Assembly (NCBI RefSeq): GCF_014207745.1
Contig: NZ_JACHJB010000001.1
Location: 1,922,001-1,986,000 of the forward strand
Length of the DNA stretch: 64,000 nucleotides
Origin: Nonomuraea muscovyensis
Lineage (GTDB): Bacteria > Actinomycetota > Actinomycetes > Streptosporangiales > Streptosporangiaceae
Reading direction: 5' to 3'
Shown: positions 52,401 to 60,973 of the stretch, in pieces
Numbering within the stretch: position 1 is the first letter of the stretch
Layout of the letters: each line of letters begins with the position of its first letter
The notes under the pieces: generated by a model
Seen by the model: only the letters and a program-made list of their open reading frames with translations
Database searches by the model: none
What the model was told of the DNA's origin: nothing
Position numbers and translations under genes: made by a program

Positions 52401-52443
52401 GCACGGCGGCCCGCATCCGGTCGGTGCCAAAGGTGTCGGTCAT
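49411..52443 (-). CDS. HSP90/sacsin-like GHKL ATPase, 1010 residues
   Basis: A large protein whose first 120 residues form a Bergerat ATP-binding fold: N-box IVELAQNAADA (Asn51 as Mg ligand), TAANTGAPLD, and the glycine lid GRFGVGFAAVVSVCD (107-121). This is the sacsin N-terminal/HSP90 type; the following 890 residues match no fold I can name. An Asp/His-rich patch (LLDHDDCDHDLDGEDEWLDH, about 680-700) could bind metal. No membrane segment. The gene is conserved among actinobacteria in a fixed neighbourhood with DUF3027, but its client is unknown. Confidence 0.9.
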   Translation of the reverse strand: MTDTFGTDRMRAAVLAAWTASPARFREDANAEEDFALGGYRDRLIVELAQNAADAALRAGVPGVLRLTLRGDVLTAANTGAPLDATGVESLSTLRVSGKRGEAGAAGRFGVGFAAVVSVCDAPAVGSRGARAVRWSREETAALVSTVPELAGELDSRSGHVPLLRLPFAADPMDVPDGFDTLVRLPLRDEAAVAAVRRMLAETSPALPLGMPALTAIEIDLDGEVRTVVADGWHVVSDSGEFTPEEVAALFADRPTEERTRPYWSVRWAVPHTGTGEPGPLPATVPPVVHAPTPSDEPLDLPALLIASFPMATDRRHVAKGPLSDFLVDKVADAYVRLLRELPRTPRLLDLVPALMGKGELDARIRRAILLRLPDTPLLPALSAPAPAVQTPSFADAEVYEPDAEWRVEHPAREPQGDGWVVTGREAAVVAGSAELLAAVAHFVPGLLPTGWPARHPAMVSLGVRRVELAEVVDLLSGEAVEGREPSWWRSLYEVLPADDPESLGALPVPLADGRLVRGPRGTLILRLDGHGGLDLTPLGLRIVHPDAAHPALLRLGAAEATPRTILDDPLTKEAVTQSLDSPDPEPVARAVLSLVEAAGLAPGEAPGLAALALRGADGELYPAGELMLGEGALAKLVEPDSHLGVVAADLVETYGSRVLAAVGVLDGFAVAHDSDVLLDHDDCDHDLDGEDEWLDHVIDLLPDLDVPPVVAEFAAVRDLELVADWPAALALLTRPPLRAALHPLRVGGVEVPSYTAWWLAGHPVLDGRRPRELRLPGADPLLQGLYADAPAGLDEGALAMLGVRTTLAELLASHGGPEELLDLMADESVEVDRAQLRALWMALAGVEPERVAPPSRVRAVLHGDIVVAPADDAVVVEAPDLLQLVADRPLVLAPYDLAEALSELLDLPLAGELATGEVTSEGAVRPVPPEVRSLLPTAPETYVEHEKLLVDGVACTWRFFEGAVHCTGMDGLARGLAWATGQWNDRLAVAALLRDPAAVPLLLAEADLS

Positions 52444-52522
52444 CGATCACGATCCTGGTTGAGGGTAGGGGGGCCACCGTAGGTTAGCGGCCCGCGCCGA
52501 CACTCCCCGACCCATTGGCGGA

Positions 52523-53323
52523 TCAGGAGTGGCCGAGCTCCTCGTCGGCCCGCTCGTCCACCGAGCCCGTCTCCTCCTCCATCAGGTCGAACCCCAGGTC
52601 GTCGAGGATCGGGGTGGCCTGCTCGACGGGGGGCGGCATGACGGCGGCCTCGGAGTGCGCGCCGCAGCCGTGGTCGGCGGCGACCACCTTGCCGTCGTCG
52701 GGCGCGTACTCATTGGCGCAGACCCCGAACGCCTGCCTCAGCCCACCCGACAGCAGCAAGTAGAAGCCGCAGGTGGAGCACTGCGCGGGAGCGGCGTGTG
52801 CGATCGGAGTGTGCGGCCCGTGCTCGCCCGAGTGCCAGCGACTGGCAGCCCGGTCCCTGCCGATGGCCGAGAGCACACGTGCCCGGCCCAGGCCGTACTC
52901 GAAAACCATCTGGCGGTCCGCGTCGTCGCCGGTGTCGGTGAAACCGGGCGCGAGCCGGTCGTCGTCCTCGTGGGTCGGCAGCAGGTCGCCGACGCCGAGG
53001 TCGCCCGGACGCAGCCGCTCGCTCCACGGCAGCCACTCGGGCGCCAGCAGCGCCCCGGGGCCCGGCAGCAGGACCGCCTCGCTGACCGTGACCTTCTTGG
53101 CCCGGGAGGCGCGGGTCACGGTGATCGCCCACCGCCAGCCACGGTAGGCCCGGTCGAGACAGGCGAAGAAGTGGGTGACGATCCGGTCGCCCTCGGACTC
53201 GTGGCCCAGGTGCTCTCCGGGCGCGCCGGGCCGCGCGAGCTCCTCGGCGGCGGCGCGCGCCAGATCGACCGCGGCGACACAGGCCTGGTCGGGGGCGGAG
53301 ACGCGGGTCCTGGTCCGGCTCAT
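52523..53323 (-). CDS. DUF3027 protein
   Basis: 266 residues. ATG at 53323 follows GGAGG. Landmarks are SAPDQACVAAVDLARAAAEE, EGDRIVTHFFACLDRAYRGW, WAITVTRASRAKKVTVSEAVLL, and LAPEWLPWSERLRPGDLGVGD followed by LLPT. The C-terminal part has a Cys/His set (CSTCGFYLLLSGGLRQAFGVC, DHGCGAHSE) that could bind zinc. These are the features of DUF3027, an actinobacteria-specific family without a known role. An acidic tail follows. Confidence 0.93.
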   Translation of the reverse strand: MSRTRTRVSAPDQACVAAVDLARAAAEELARPGAPGEHLGHESEGDRIVTHFFACLDRAYRGWRWAITVTRASRAKKVTVSEAVLLPGPGALLAPEWLPWSERLRPGDLGVGDLLPTHEDDDRLAPGFTDTGDDADRQMVFEYGLGRARVLSAIGRDRAASRWHSGEHGPHTPIAHAAPAQCSTCGFYLLLSGGLRQAFGVCANEYAPDDGKVVAADHGCGAHSEAAVMPPPVEQATPILDDLGFDLMEEETGSVDERADEELGHS

Positions 53324-53527
53324 CGGCCCGCCTCCGGCGAAAGGTGCTGTTCGCTCACACTTCATTCTCACCCATGGCCGGACCCGAAGGTGCCGACAGC
53401 GGCGGATCCACCTCCCCCGAAATCGGACGGAACACCCACACGATCACGAGTCTGGCGCGCGCGCCCGCCGACACGAGGGTGCCGAGGGTCGCCGTCGGCG
53501 GCGGGCGATCGGGTAAGACTGGTAGGC

Positions 53528-55066
53528 GTGGACGGTGGCTGGGACAAGGCGCGCGAGGTCTCGCGGCGCGTCGGGCGGGGCATCGCCGACGCGGGCCGCG
53601 CCGGCGCACGGGCCGGCCGGGCCACCGCCGGCGGCACCAGGCGGGCGGGCGTGGCCACGGCTCGCGGCGCCCGGCAGGCCGGGCTGGCGACGGCCAGGGG
53701 CGCCCGTTCGGTCGGCCGGGCCACCCGCCGCCTCACCCACGCGGGCGGCGCCGGCCGCACCGGGCTGGGCCGCCTGATCGAGCTGACCGCCGGGCACAGC
53801 GTGGGCGACACGCTGGTCACGGTGGCCCTCGCCAGCACGGTGTTCTTCGGGGTGCCCGTCGGCGAGGCGCGTGGCCCGGTGGCGCTCTACCTGGTCATCA
53901 CGATGCTGCCGTTCGCGCTGCTGGCGCCGTTCGTCGGGCCGATCCTCGACCGCTTCAGGTCGGGCCGCCGCTACGTGATGGCGGGCACGCTGTTCGGCCG
54001 CGGGCTGCTGTGCTTCGCGATGGCGGCCGCGGTGGGGCCGGGCGACCTGGTGACGTTGTTCGGCGGGGCGCTGGGCGTGCTGGTGCTGTCGAAGGCGTAC
54101 AACGTGTCACGCGCGGCGATCATGCCGAGCGTGCTGCCCGCCGACATCACGCTGGTGTCGGCCAACGCCCGCGTCGCGCTGTTCTCGCTGGTGTCGGCGG
54201 GCGTGGTGGTGCCGGTGGGCGCGGGCCTGGCGGCCTGGCTCGGCAGCGCCCCCGTGCTGCGCATCGCGATGGTGGTGTTCCTGCTGGTCGGGGTGTTCGC
54301 CGTCCGGCTGCCGCGACACGTCGACGCGCCCGACCTGGAGGAGGACGGCGATGAGGGCCGCGCGCCCCGGTGGCGGACCTTGCTGCAGGTCGGGCCGGCG
54401 GTGGCCGAGGCGGTGTGGGCCAACGTCGCGATCCGCCTGTTCTCCGGCTTCCTGCTGTTCTTCCTGCTCTTCCTGGTGCAGGACGGCCAGGTGCCGTGGC
54501 TGGCCGGGCCCGCGCCGCTGTTCGACGTGCCGCGGACGATCGCGCTGCTCGCCGCGGCGGCCGGGCTGGGGGGCCTGGTCGGCGCGGTCGTCGCCAACCG
54601 GGCGCGCGACCACTCGCCGCAGGTGATCGTGCTGCTCACGCTGGCCCTCACCAGCGTGACGACGATCGTGACCGCGGTGTTCTTCGGCCTGTGGACGGCC
54701 TTCGCCATCTCCGTCGTCACGGCGTTCGCGCAGGAGCTCGGCAAGCTCGCGCTCGACGCGATCGTGCAGCGGGAGATCGGCGAGGAGGTGCGCTCGTCGA
54801 CGTTCGGCGTGGTGGAGGCGCTGCTCCAGCTCGCGTGGGTGTTCGGCGGGCTGGTCGGGCTCGTGCTGTCGCTGACCGAGAGCGGCGTGGCCGGGCTGGT
54901 CACGCTCGCCGTGGCGCTGACGGCCGCCCTGGGCTGGCTGGTGATCCGCCGCCGTGCCCGCCTGCGCGCCGTCCGCGAGCGGATCGACGCGACCGTACGG
55001 GCGGAGCGCCCGGAGCCCCGCGACACCCTCGACCCGACCAAGCCCCTCACCAACCCGAACACCTAA
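53528..55066 (+). CDS. MFS-like transporter with Arg/Ala/Gly-repeat N-terminus
   Basis: 512 residues. A cytoplasmic N-terminus of about 80 residues made of loose 11-residue repeats (GRATAGGTRRAGVATARGAR, QAGLATARGARSVGRATRR) precedes 12 membrane helices. The core (LYLVITMLPFALLAPFVGPI, LDRFRSGRRYVM, YNVSRAAIMPSVLP) is an MFS_1-type fold common next to DUF3027 in actinobacteria. GTG at 53528 gives VDGGWDKARE. The repeat region is highly basic and likely helical along the membrane or nucleic acid. Confidence 0.85.
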   Translation: MDGGWDKAREVSRRVGRGIADAGRAGARAGRATAGGTRRAGVATARGARQAGLATARGARSVGRATRRLTHAGGAGRTGLGRLIELTAGHSVGDTLVTVALASTVFFGVPVGEARGPVALYLVITMLPFALLAPFVGPILDRFRSGRRYVMAGTLFGRGLLCFAMAAAVGPGDLVTLFGGALGVLVLSKAYNVSRAAIMPSVLPADITLVSANARVALFSLVSAGVVVPVGAGLAAWLGSAPVLRIAMVVFLLVGVFAVRLPRHVDAPDLEEDGDEGRAPRWRTLLQVGPAVAEAVWANVAIRLFSGFLLFFLLFLVQDGQVPWLAGPAPLFDVPRTIALLAAAAGLGGLVGAVVANRARDHSPQVIVLLTLALTSVTTIVTAVFFGLWTAFAISVVTAFAQELGKLALDAIVQREIGEEVRSSTFGVVEALLQLAWVFGGLVGLVLSLTESGVAGLVTLAVALTAALGWLVIRRRARLRAVRERIDATVRAERPEPRDTLDPTKPLTNPNT

Positions 55067-55102
55067 CGCCGGACCGGACGCGGGGCGGGTGAGGGCGCGG
55101 CG

Positions 55103-55498
55103 TCAGGCGTCGAGGTCGTCGGCGACGGCCCGCAGCACCTGGGCGATCTTCTTGGCGTGGGCCGCGTCAGGGTGCTTGCCCCGCTGGTAGGAGGTGGACA
55201 CCCCGTCGAGGAGCTTGATCAGGTCCTCGACGATGACGACCATCTCGTCGGGCTTCTTCCGCTTGCCCTTGGGCTTCGTCTTGGCCAGCGTCGGGGGCTG
55301 CTCCAGGATCCGGACGGAGAGGGCCTGCTGACCGCGCCGGCCCTCCGCCACGCCGAACTCGACCTTCTGGCCGGGCTTCAGTGGCCCGGCGCCGGCGGGC
55401 AGCGCGGAGGAATGCACGAATACCTCACCGCCGTCGTCACGGGTGAGGAAGCCGAAACCCTTGTCGGCGTCGTACCACTTGACCTTGCCACTCGGCAC
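55103..55498 (-). CDS. cold-shock domain protein with C-terminal extension
   Basis: 131 residues: a cold-shock domain at 1-66 with RNA-binding motifs KGFGFLTRDD and EVFVHSSALP. A basic linker (KTKPKGKRKK) and a helical tail (MVVIVEDLIKLLDGVSTSYQ) follow. The tail is longer than in the 67-residue CspA type and is seen in actinobacterial CspA/B-like proteins. Single-stranded nucleic-acid chaperone. GTG start at 55498. Confidence 0.93.
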   Translation of the reverse strand: MPSGKVKWYDADKGFGFLTRDDGGEVFVHSSALPAGAGPLKPGQKVEFGVAEGRRGQQALSVRILEQPPTLAKTKPKGKRKKPDEMVVIVEDLIKLLDGVSTSYQRGKHPDAAHAKKIAQVLRAVADDLDA

Positions 55499-55592
55499 AG
55501 GAGGGACCTCGTTCGGAGCAGTCGTCAGGGAATGAATGCGATGTAAAGGTTATGCCCCCAAGCGCTCGGGGGCGACCGGGTAAACGGCGGGA

Positions 55593-56225
55593 TCACCCGC
55601 GTCGGCCGGAGGGCCACCAGCCGGAATACCAGGCGGCGAACTCGGTCAGATCGCCCAGCGCCACATCGGTTCCGTGATCACGCAGCTCCTCCACCGTGTA
55701 GGGGCCGGTCGCGACCGTCACGCTGACGGCGCCGCCCGCCCGCGCCGCCTCGATGTCGGCGACATGGTCACCAACATAGGCCGCGGCGCCGAAGCGCGCG
55801 AGTGCCGATCCCTTGGCCGCACCGAAGAGCGAGCCGACGACCTCGTCCACCTCGAACCCGAGCAGTTCGACCGTGCTGGCCGCGTCGCGCACGTTCTTGC
55901 CGGTCACGACGATGACCCGGCCGCCGGCGGCGCGCACGGCCCGGACGGCCTCCGCCGCCCCGGCCATCGCGGTGGTGGCCGGTAAGGCCAGCCGCGGGTA
56001 CAGCTCCCTGAACAGCGCGGCGGCGGCGGGCACCTCCTCCGGCGGCAGCCAGTTGGCCAGCTCGTGCTCCAGCGGCGGCCCGAGCCGGGCGATGACCGCG
56101 GTGCTGTCGATCGGCACCCCGAGGCGCCCCGACACCTCGTCGAAGACGGCCGCGATGCCCGTCCGCGTGTCAGCCAAGGTCAAGTCAAGATCGAAACCCA
56201 CCGATATCCCCACAGAGTGCAGCAT
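55593..56225 (-). CDS. HAD-family phosphatase
   Basis: 210 residues of the HAD fold with cap. Motif I is GFDLDLTLADTR (Asp nucleophile; Leu replaces the usual Gly of DGT), motif II VIVVTGKNV (Thr), motif III Lys in AAKGSAL, and motif IV YVGDHVADIEAA. The length and helical cap match phosphoglycolate-phosphatase-like enzymes. The ATG at 56225 may be preceded by a weaker site; GTG four residues later is possible. Substrate unknown. Confidence 0.9.
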   Translation of the reverse strand: MLHSVGISVGFDLDLTLADTRTGIAAVFDEVSGRLGVPIDSTAVIARLGPPLEHELANWLPPEEVPAAAALFRELYPRLALPATTAMAGAAEAVRAVRAAGGRVIVVTGKNVRDAASTVELLGFEVDEVVGSLFGAAKGSALARFGAAAYVGDHVADIEAARAGGAVSVTVATGPYTVEELRDHGTDVALGDLTEFAAWYSGWWPSGRRG

Positions 56226-56310
56226 GCCAAACGGGCGCCGGGGCCGCCCAACGCCCCCTCGGAGCGCCGCACCGTGACGACTACGCTCCTCACGGAGGTG
56301 TCGTCAGGAC

Positions 56311-56979
56311 ATGACCAGATCGTCAGAGGCCCACGGCCCGTCGGCCACACCCGGCACACGCGCGCCCGCGAGCACCCGGGAGCGGATCATCCGCGAGGCC
56401 CTGCGGCTGTTCGCCGAGCGGGGCTACTCCGCCACGTCGGTGGCCGAGATCGAGGCCGCCTCGGGGCTGTCGCCCGGCGCGGGCGGCCTGTATCGCCACT
56501 TCAGGTCGAAGTACGAACTGCTGGCCGCGGCGATCAACGAGCACGCCGCACGCACGCGCACGCAGGTGGCCGAGAGCCTGGCCGTGCTGGGCGACATGGA
56601 GGACTCCGTCGATGTGGAGGCGCGGCTGTCGCGCCTGTGCCGGGCCGGGCTGGCCAAGGTGGGCGAGGAGTCGGAGCTCACCCGGGTGTTCTTCCGCGAC
56701 CTCAGCCAGTTCCCCGAGCTGGTGGCGGTGGTGCGCGAGGGGCTGCTGCAGCCCATGTTCGACGCCTTCACGACGTGGTTCCGGACCCAGCCCGAGTACA
56801 CCGGCGCCGATGCCGACTGGAACGGCGTCGCCGCGGTGCTCGGCGGGGCGGTGGTCCAGTACCGGCTGTTCCAGGAGACCGTGGGCGACAGCCCGGGCCA
56901 CGTGGACAAGGACCGGTTCGTCGCGGCATGGGTGCGGCTGGCCGCCGGCCTGCTGCCCAGCCGCGCGCCGGTGAGCTGA
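56311..56979 (+). CDS. TetR-family transcriptional regulator
   Basis: 222 residues. The HTH lies at about 20-65 (TRERIIREALRLFAERGYSA, TSVAEIEAASGLSPGAGGLY, RHFRSKYELL), followed by a helical ligand domain. ATG at 56311 has GGAGG and CAGGA upstream. No adjacent divergent enzyme or transporter marks the target, so its regulon is unknown. Confidence 0.92.
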   Translation: MTRSSEAHGPSATPGTRAPASTRERIIREALRLFAERGYSATSVAEIEAASGLSPGAGGLYRHFRSKYELLAAAINEHAARTRTQVAESLAVLGDMEDSVDVEARLSRLCRAGLAKVGEESELTRVFFRDLSQFPELVAVVREGLLQPMFDAFTTWFRTQPEYTGADADWNGVAAVLGGAVVQYRLFQETVGDSPGHVDKDRFVAAWVRLAAGLLPSRAPVS

Positions 56980-57028
56980 CCCGCCGCCGGCGCGCGGGCT
57001 CCGCTGCGCCGATCAGGCGGGACATACC

Positions 57029-59395
57029 ATGGCATCGATGGAGTTCACGGAGTGGATCAGGGGGCGTACCGACGACCAGTTGCGGGCGCTCGTCTCCGCG
57101 CGCCCCGAGCTGATCACTCCGGTGCCCGCCCACCTTGAGGGCCTCGCGTCGCGGGCGGGCAGCCCGTCGGCGATCGGCAGGGCGCTCGACCGGCTCGACC
57201 GTTTCACGCTGGCGGTCGTGGAGACGCTCGCCGTGCTCGACGGCCCCGTGCAGGCGGCGGCGCTGCGCGAGGTGGTGGGCCGCGCGCTCGCGGGCGGCGA
57301 GCCGGAGCCGGCGCTGTCGGCCGCGCTCGACCGGCTGCGCGACCTGGCCCTCGTCTACGGCCCCGACGATGGGCCCGACGACGGGCTCGACCTGGCCCCC
57401 GGCGTGCGCAAGGTGCTCGACGACCCGGCGGGCCTCGGGCCGGCGGCCGTGGAGGTGTTCCGCCACCACCCGCCCGAGCAGCTCGACGAGATGGCCGACG
57501 ACGTCGCCCCCGGCACGCCGGGCACCGGCAGGGAACGCCTGGCCGCCGCGCTCGCCGACCCGGCCGGGCTCCTCGGAGAGGTCTCCGACGAGGCCAGGGC
57601 GGCCCTCGACCAGCTCGCCTGGGGCCCGCCGACGGGCCGGGTGCCCAACGCCCGGCGCGAGGTGCGCAAAGGTTCCGCCCGTTCCCCCATCGAGCAGCTC
57701 CTGGCGCGCGGCCTGCTGGCGGCGACGGGCGAGGAGAGCGTGACGCTGCCCCGCGAGGTGGGGCTGCACCTGCGCGGCGGCCGGGTGCACCGCGACCTGC
57801 TGGCCGTGCCCCCCGCGCTGGAGGGCACGACCCGCGACCAGAAGCAGGCCGACCGGACGGCCGCCGGGCAGGCGTTCACGTTCGTCAGGTCGGTCGAGGA
57901 GCTGTGCGAACGGTGGAGCATCAACCCGCCGGGCGTGCTGCGCACCGGCGGGCTCGGCGTGCGCGACATGAAGCGCACCGCGACCGACCTCGACCTGCCC
58001 GAATGGGCGGCGGCGCTGGTCGTGGAGGTGGCGCACGCGGCGGGGCTGGTCGCGGCGGGCGGCAGCGTGGACGGCGAGTGGCTGCCGACGAGCGGCTACG
58101 ACCTGTGGCGGGTCCGCTCGACGGCCGACCGGTGGGTGGTGCTGGCGCAGACCTGGCTGCACATGGACCGGGTTCCCGGGCTGGTGGGCGAGCGCGACGC
58201 CCCTGATCAACAGCGCGACCGGCCGCTCAACGCCCTGCACCCCGACCTGCGCAGGTCGTCGGCCGCTCCGGTGCGCTCGGCCGCGCTCGGCGTGCTCGCC
58301 GCCGCACCCGGCCTCGCGCCCTCCGCCGGCTCGGTGCTCGAACGGCTGGCCTGGGAGCAGCCGCGCCGGCGCGGGCCACTGCGCGAGCAGCTCACCGAGT
58401 TCGCGCTGCGCGAGGCGGAGCAGGTGGGCATGACCGGGCTCGGGGCGCTGTCCGGGCACGGTCGAGCGCTGCTGTCCGGCGACGACGCGGCCGGTGCGCT
58501 GGCGCCGCTGCTGCCGGAGCCGGTCGACCACGTGCTGCTCCAGGCCGACCTGACCGCCGTCGCGCCGGGGCCGCTGACCAGCGAGCTCAACCGGTGGATG
58601 ACGCTGGCCGCCGACGTCGAGTCGAAGGGCGGGGCGACCGTCTACCGGTTCAGCGACGAGTCGATCCGGCGGGCGCTCGACGCCGGGCAGGGCGCCGAAG
58701 AGCTGCTGGCCGCCCTCGCCCGCCACTCGGCCACGCCGGTGCCGCAGGCGTTGTCCTACCTGGTCGCCGACGTGGCGCGGCGCCACGGGCGGATCCGGGT
58801 GGGCACGGCCAGCGCCTACGTCCGCTGCGACGACCCGGCCCTGCTCGACCAGATCACCGCCGACCGCCGCTCGGCCGCGCTGCGGCTGCGCAGGCTCGCC
58901 CCGACGGTGATCGCCTCGCGCACGTCACGCGCGGCGCTGGTCGACTCGCTGCGGGCGATGGGCTACGCGCCGGTGGCGGAGTCGCTCGACGGCGACGTGA
59001 TCATCTCGCAGCTCGACGGCAGGCGCACCGAGGGCATGCCCGCGGCCCGCCCGGCGCCGCCGGTCAACGGCCTCGACCCCGAGGTGGCGGTGGCGACCGT
59101 GCGGGCGCTGCGGGCCGGCGACGCCGCGCATCTGGCGCGCCGCGAGCCCGTCGACGCCCCGGCGGGCGCGGTCCCGCGCGGCCCGGCGACGACGACGATC
59201 TCGGCCCTGCAGGAGGCGATCAGGCAGGGCGAACGGGTGTGGATCGGCTACCTCGACTCGCAGGGCAACGCCACCTCCCGCATCCTGGAGCCCGCCCGGA
59301 TGGAGGGCGGCTACCTCACCGCCTACGACGAGACGCGGGCGGCCGTGCACCGTTTCGCCCTGCACCGCATCACGGGAGTGGCCGGGCTGTCTTGA
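57029..59395 (+). CDS. helicase-associated protein with C-terminal WYL-like domain
   Basis: 788 residues. The N-terminal part is helical (FTEWIRGRTDDQLRALVSAR), the middle is a set of winged-helix-like segments, and the C-terminal 60 residues (ALQEAIRQGERVWIGYLDSQ, then GYLTAYDE and RFALHRITGV) resemble a WYL domain. It is the protein annotated as helicase-associated in actinobacteria and it shares its neighbourhood with the XPB-type helicase 2 kb downstream. A DNA-damage-linked function is assumed from that pairing. ATG at 57029; 57038 is also possible. Confidence 0.87.
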   Translation: MASMEFTEWIRGRTDDQLRALVSARPELITPVPAHLEGLASRAGSPSAIGRALDRLDRFTLAVVETLAVLDGPVQAAALREVVGRALAGGEPEPALSAALDRLRDLALVYGPDDGPDDGLDLAPGVRKVLDDPAGLGPAAVEVFRHHPPEQLDEMADDVAPGTPGTGRERLAAALADPAGLLGEVSDEARAALDQLAWGPPTGRVPNARREVRKGSARSPIEQLLARGLLAATGEESVTLPREVGLHLRGGRVHRDLLAVPPALEGTTRDQKQADRTAAGQAFTFVRSVEELCERWSINPPGVLRTGGLGVRDMKRTATDLDLPEWAAALVVEVAHAAGLVAAGGSVDGEWLPTSGYDLWRVRSTADRWVVLAQTWLHMDRVPGLVGERDAPDQQRDRPLNALHPDLRRSSAAPVRSAALGVLAAAPGLAPSAGSVLERLAWEQPRRRGPLREQLTEFALREAEQVGMTGLGALSGHGRALLSGDDAAGALAPLLPEPVDHVLLQADLTAVAPGPLTSELNRWMTLAADVESKGGATVYRFSDESIRRALDAGQGAEELLAALARHSATPVPQALSYLVADVARRHGRIRVGTASAYVRCDDPALLDQITADRRSAALRLRRLAPTVIASRTSRAALVDSLRAMGYAPVAESLDGDVIISQLDGRRTEGMPAARPAPPVNGLDPEVAVATVRALRAGDAAHLARREPVDAPAGAVPRGPATTTISALQEAIRQGERVWIGYLDSQGNATSRILEPARMEGGYLTAYDETRAAVHRFALHRITGVAGLS

Positions 59396-59426
59396 CGCGC
59401 GGTCAAGATCGCGCGAGGTTGGGACC

Positions 59427-60905
59427 GTGAGCGAGCTGACGCTGGGCCGGCTGGCCGAGGAGTCGTGGGACAGGTTCGGCGACTACGACTCGATGTTCTA
59501 CGAGGGGGTCTGGCATCGCAGCCACGCGCTCGCCGAGCGGGCGCGGCGGACCTGCGGCGGGTTCGTCGAGGCGGGGATCCGGCCCGGCGACCGGGTCGTG
59601 GTGATGATGGCCACCTCGCCCGAGGTGCCGATGGTCTACCAGGCGCTCTGGGCGGCCGGCGCGGTGGTGACGCCCGTGGTGTTCCTGGTGGGGGCGGAGG
59701 AGCTGCGGCACATCGTGACCGACAGCGGCGCCGTCGCGATCGTGACCTCGCCGGAGCTGCTGCCCACCGTCGAGGCGACCGGCCTGGCCGTGCGCACGTT
59801 CGTGGACACCGCCGAGCTGGAGCGGGCCGGCGAGCACGGCCCGGTGCCGCGCGACCCCACGGACCTGGCCGCGCTCATGTACACGGGCGGCACCACCGGC
59901 CGGGCCAAGGGCGTCATGCTCAGCCATCGCGGGCTCTGGCAGGTGGGCAGGGCGTCCTTCGAGCTGTCCCACCAGGAGGGGCTCGACCGGGCCATCGTCC
60001 CGGTGCCGCTGTCGCACGCGTACGGGCTGATCGTCTCGGTGGCCGGGATGCACGCGACGGAGCCGCAGCAGGCGGTGCTAATGCGCTGGTTCGACCCCAA
60101 GGCGTTCCTGTCGCTGGCCGCCGGGCAGCGGGTGCACTACGGCACGGTGGTGCCCGCGATGCTGCAGATGCTGCTGGCCGAGCCGCTGGAGGAGCATCCG
60201 CTGCCGGACCTGGCGTTCCTGACCTGCGGGGCGGCGCCGCTCGGGCGGGAGACACTGGAGGAGTTCGAGCGGCGGGTGCCCGGCACGCAGATCCTGGAGG
60301 GCTACGGCCTGACCGAGACCAGCGCGGTCACCTCGTTCAACCCGCCGGGCCGGCGGCGCGTCGGCAGCGTCGGGCTGCCGCTGCCCGGCTACGAGATCAC
60401 GATCCGCGACTCCTCCGGCGAGGAGGTGGAGTGCGGCGACGTGGGCGAGATCTGCGTGCGGGGCGAGGCGCTGATGCTCGGCTACTGGGGCGAGCACGAG
60501 CCCGACGCGGAGGGCACCACGCTGGCGGGCGGCGAGCTGCGCACGGGCGACATCGGGTGCGTGGACGACGACGGCTACCTCTACGTCGTGGACCGGAAGA
60601 AGGACCTGATCATCCGGGGCGGCTTCAACGTGTTCCCGCGTGACGTCGAGGACGTGCTCAACCGGCATCCGGACGTCGTGATGTCGGGCGTCGTGGGCCG
60701 CCCGGACCCGCGGGTCGGCGAGGAGGTCGTGGCGTTCGTCCAGCTCAGGCCGGGTGCGACAGTGACGGCCGACGCGCTGGTCGGCTGGGCCCGGGAGCGG
60801 GTCGGGCGGGTGAGGTATCCGCGCGAGGTGACGTTCGTCGACGCGATCCCGGTCACCAGCGTGCTCAAGCTCGACCGCAAGGCGCTGCGGGCCAGACTCC
60901 GGTGA
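59427..60905 (+). CDS. acyl-AMP ligase (class I adenylate-forming)
   Basis: 492 residues. The nucleotide motif LMYTGGTTGRAKGVMLSH is followed by EGYGLTETSA, RTGDIGCVDDDGYLYVVDRK, the hinge KDLIIRGGFNVFPRDVEDVL and the catalytic Lys in TSVLKLDRKAL. Such enzymes activate fatty or aromatic acids as AMP esters and join them to CoA or a carrier. No acyl-carrier or CoA-dependent partner lies nearby, so the acid is unknown. GTG at 59427 lies 31 nt after the helicase-associated gene. Confidence 0.93.
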   Translation: MSELTLGRLAEESWDRFGDYDSMFYEGVWHRSHALAERARRTCGGFVEAGIRPGDRVVVMMATSPEVPMVYQALWAAGAVVTPVVFLVGAEELRHIVTDSGAVAIVTSPELLPTVEATGLAVRTFVDTAELERAGEHGPVPRDPTDLAALMYTGGTTGRAKGVMLSHRGLWQVGRASFELSHQEGLDRAIVPVPLSHAYGLIVSVAGMHATEPQQAVLMRWFDPKAFLSLAAGQRVHYGTVVPAMLQMLLAEPLEEHPLPDLAFLTCGAAPLGRETLEEFERRVPGTQILEGYGLTETSAVTSFNPPGRRRVGSVGLPLPGYEITIRDSSGEEVECGDVGEICVRGEALMLGYWGEHEPDAEGTTLAGGELRTGDIGCVDDDGYLYVVDRKKDLIIRGGFNVFPRDVEDVLNRHPDVVMSGVVGRPDPRVGEEVVAFVQLRPGATVTADALVGWARERVGRVRYPREVTFVDAIPVTSVLKLDRKALRARLR

Positions 60906-60973
60906 CCTGTCGGGGTACGGGGCTTACGCGCATCGGGTGAGGCCATGGTCGTTCCGTGATAGATGTTGGGGAT

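Noticed and set aside
49546..52482. 978-codon plus-strand open frame
   Set aside because: It is antisense to the HSP90-like gene and shows only Gln/Arg/Gly/His-rich composition without a domain.
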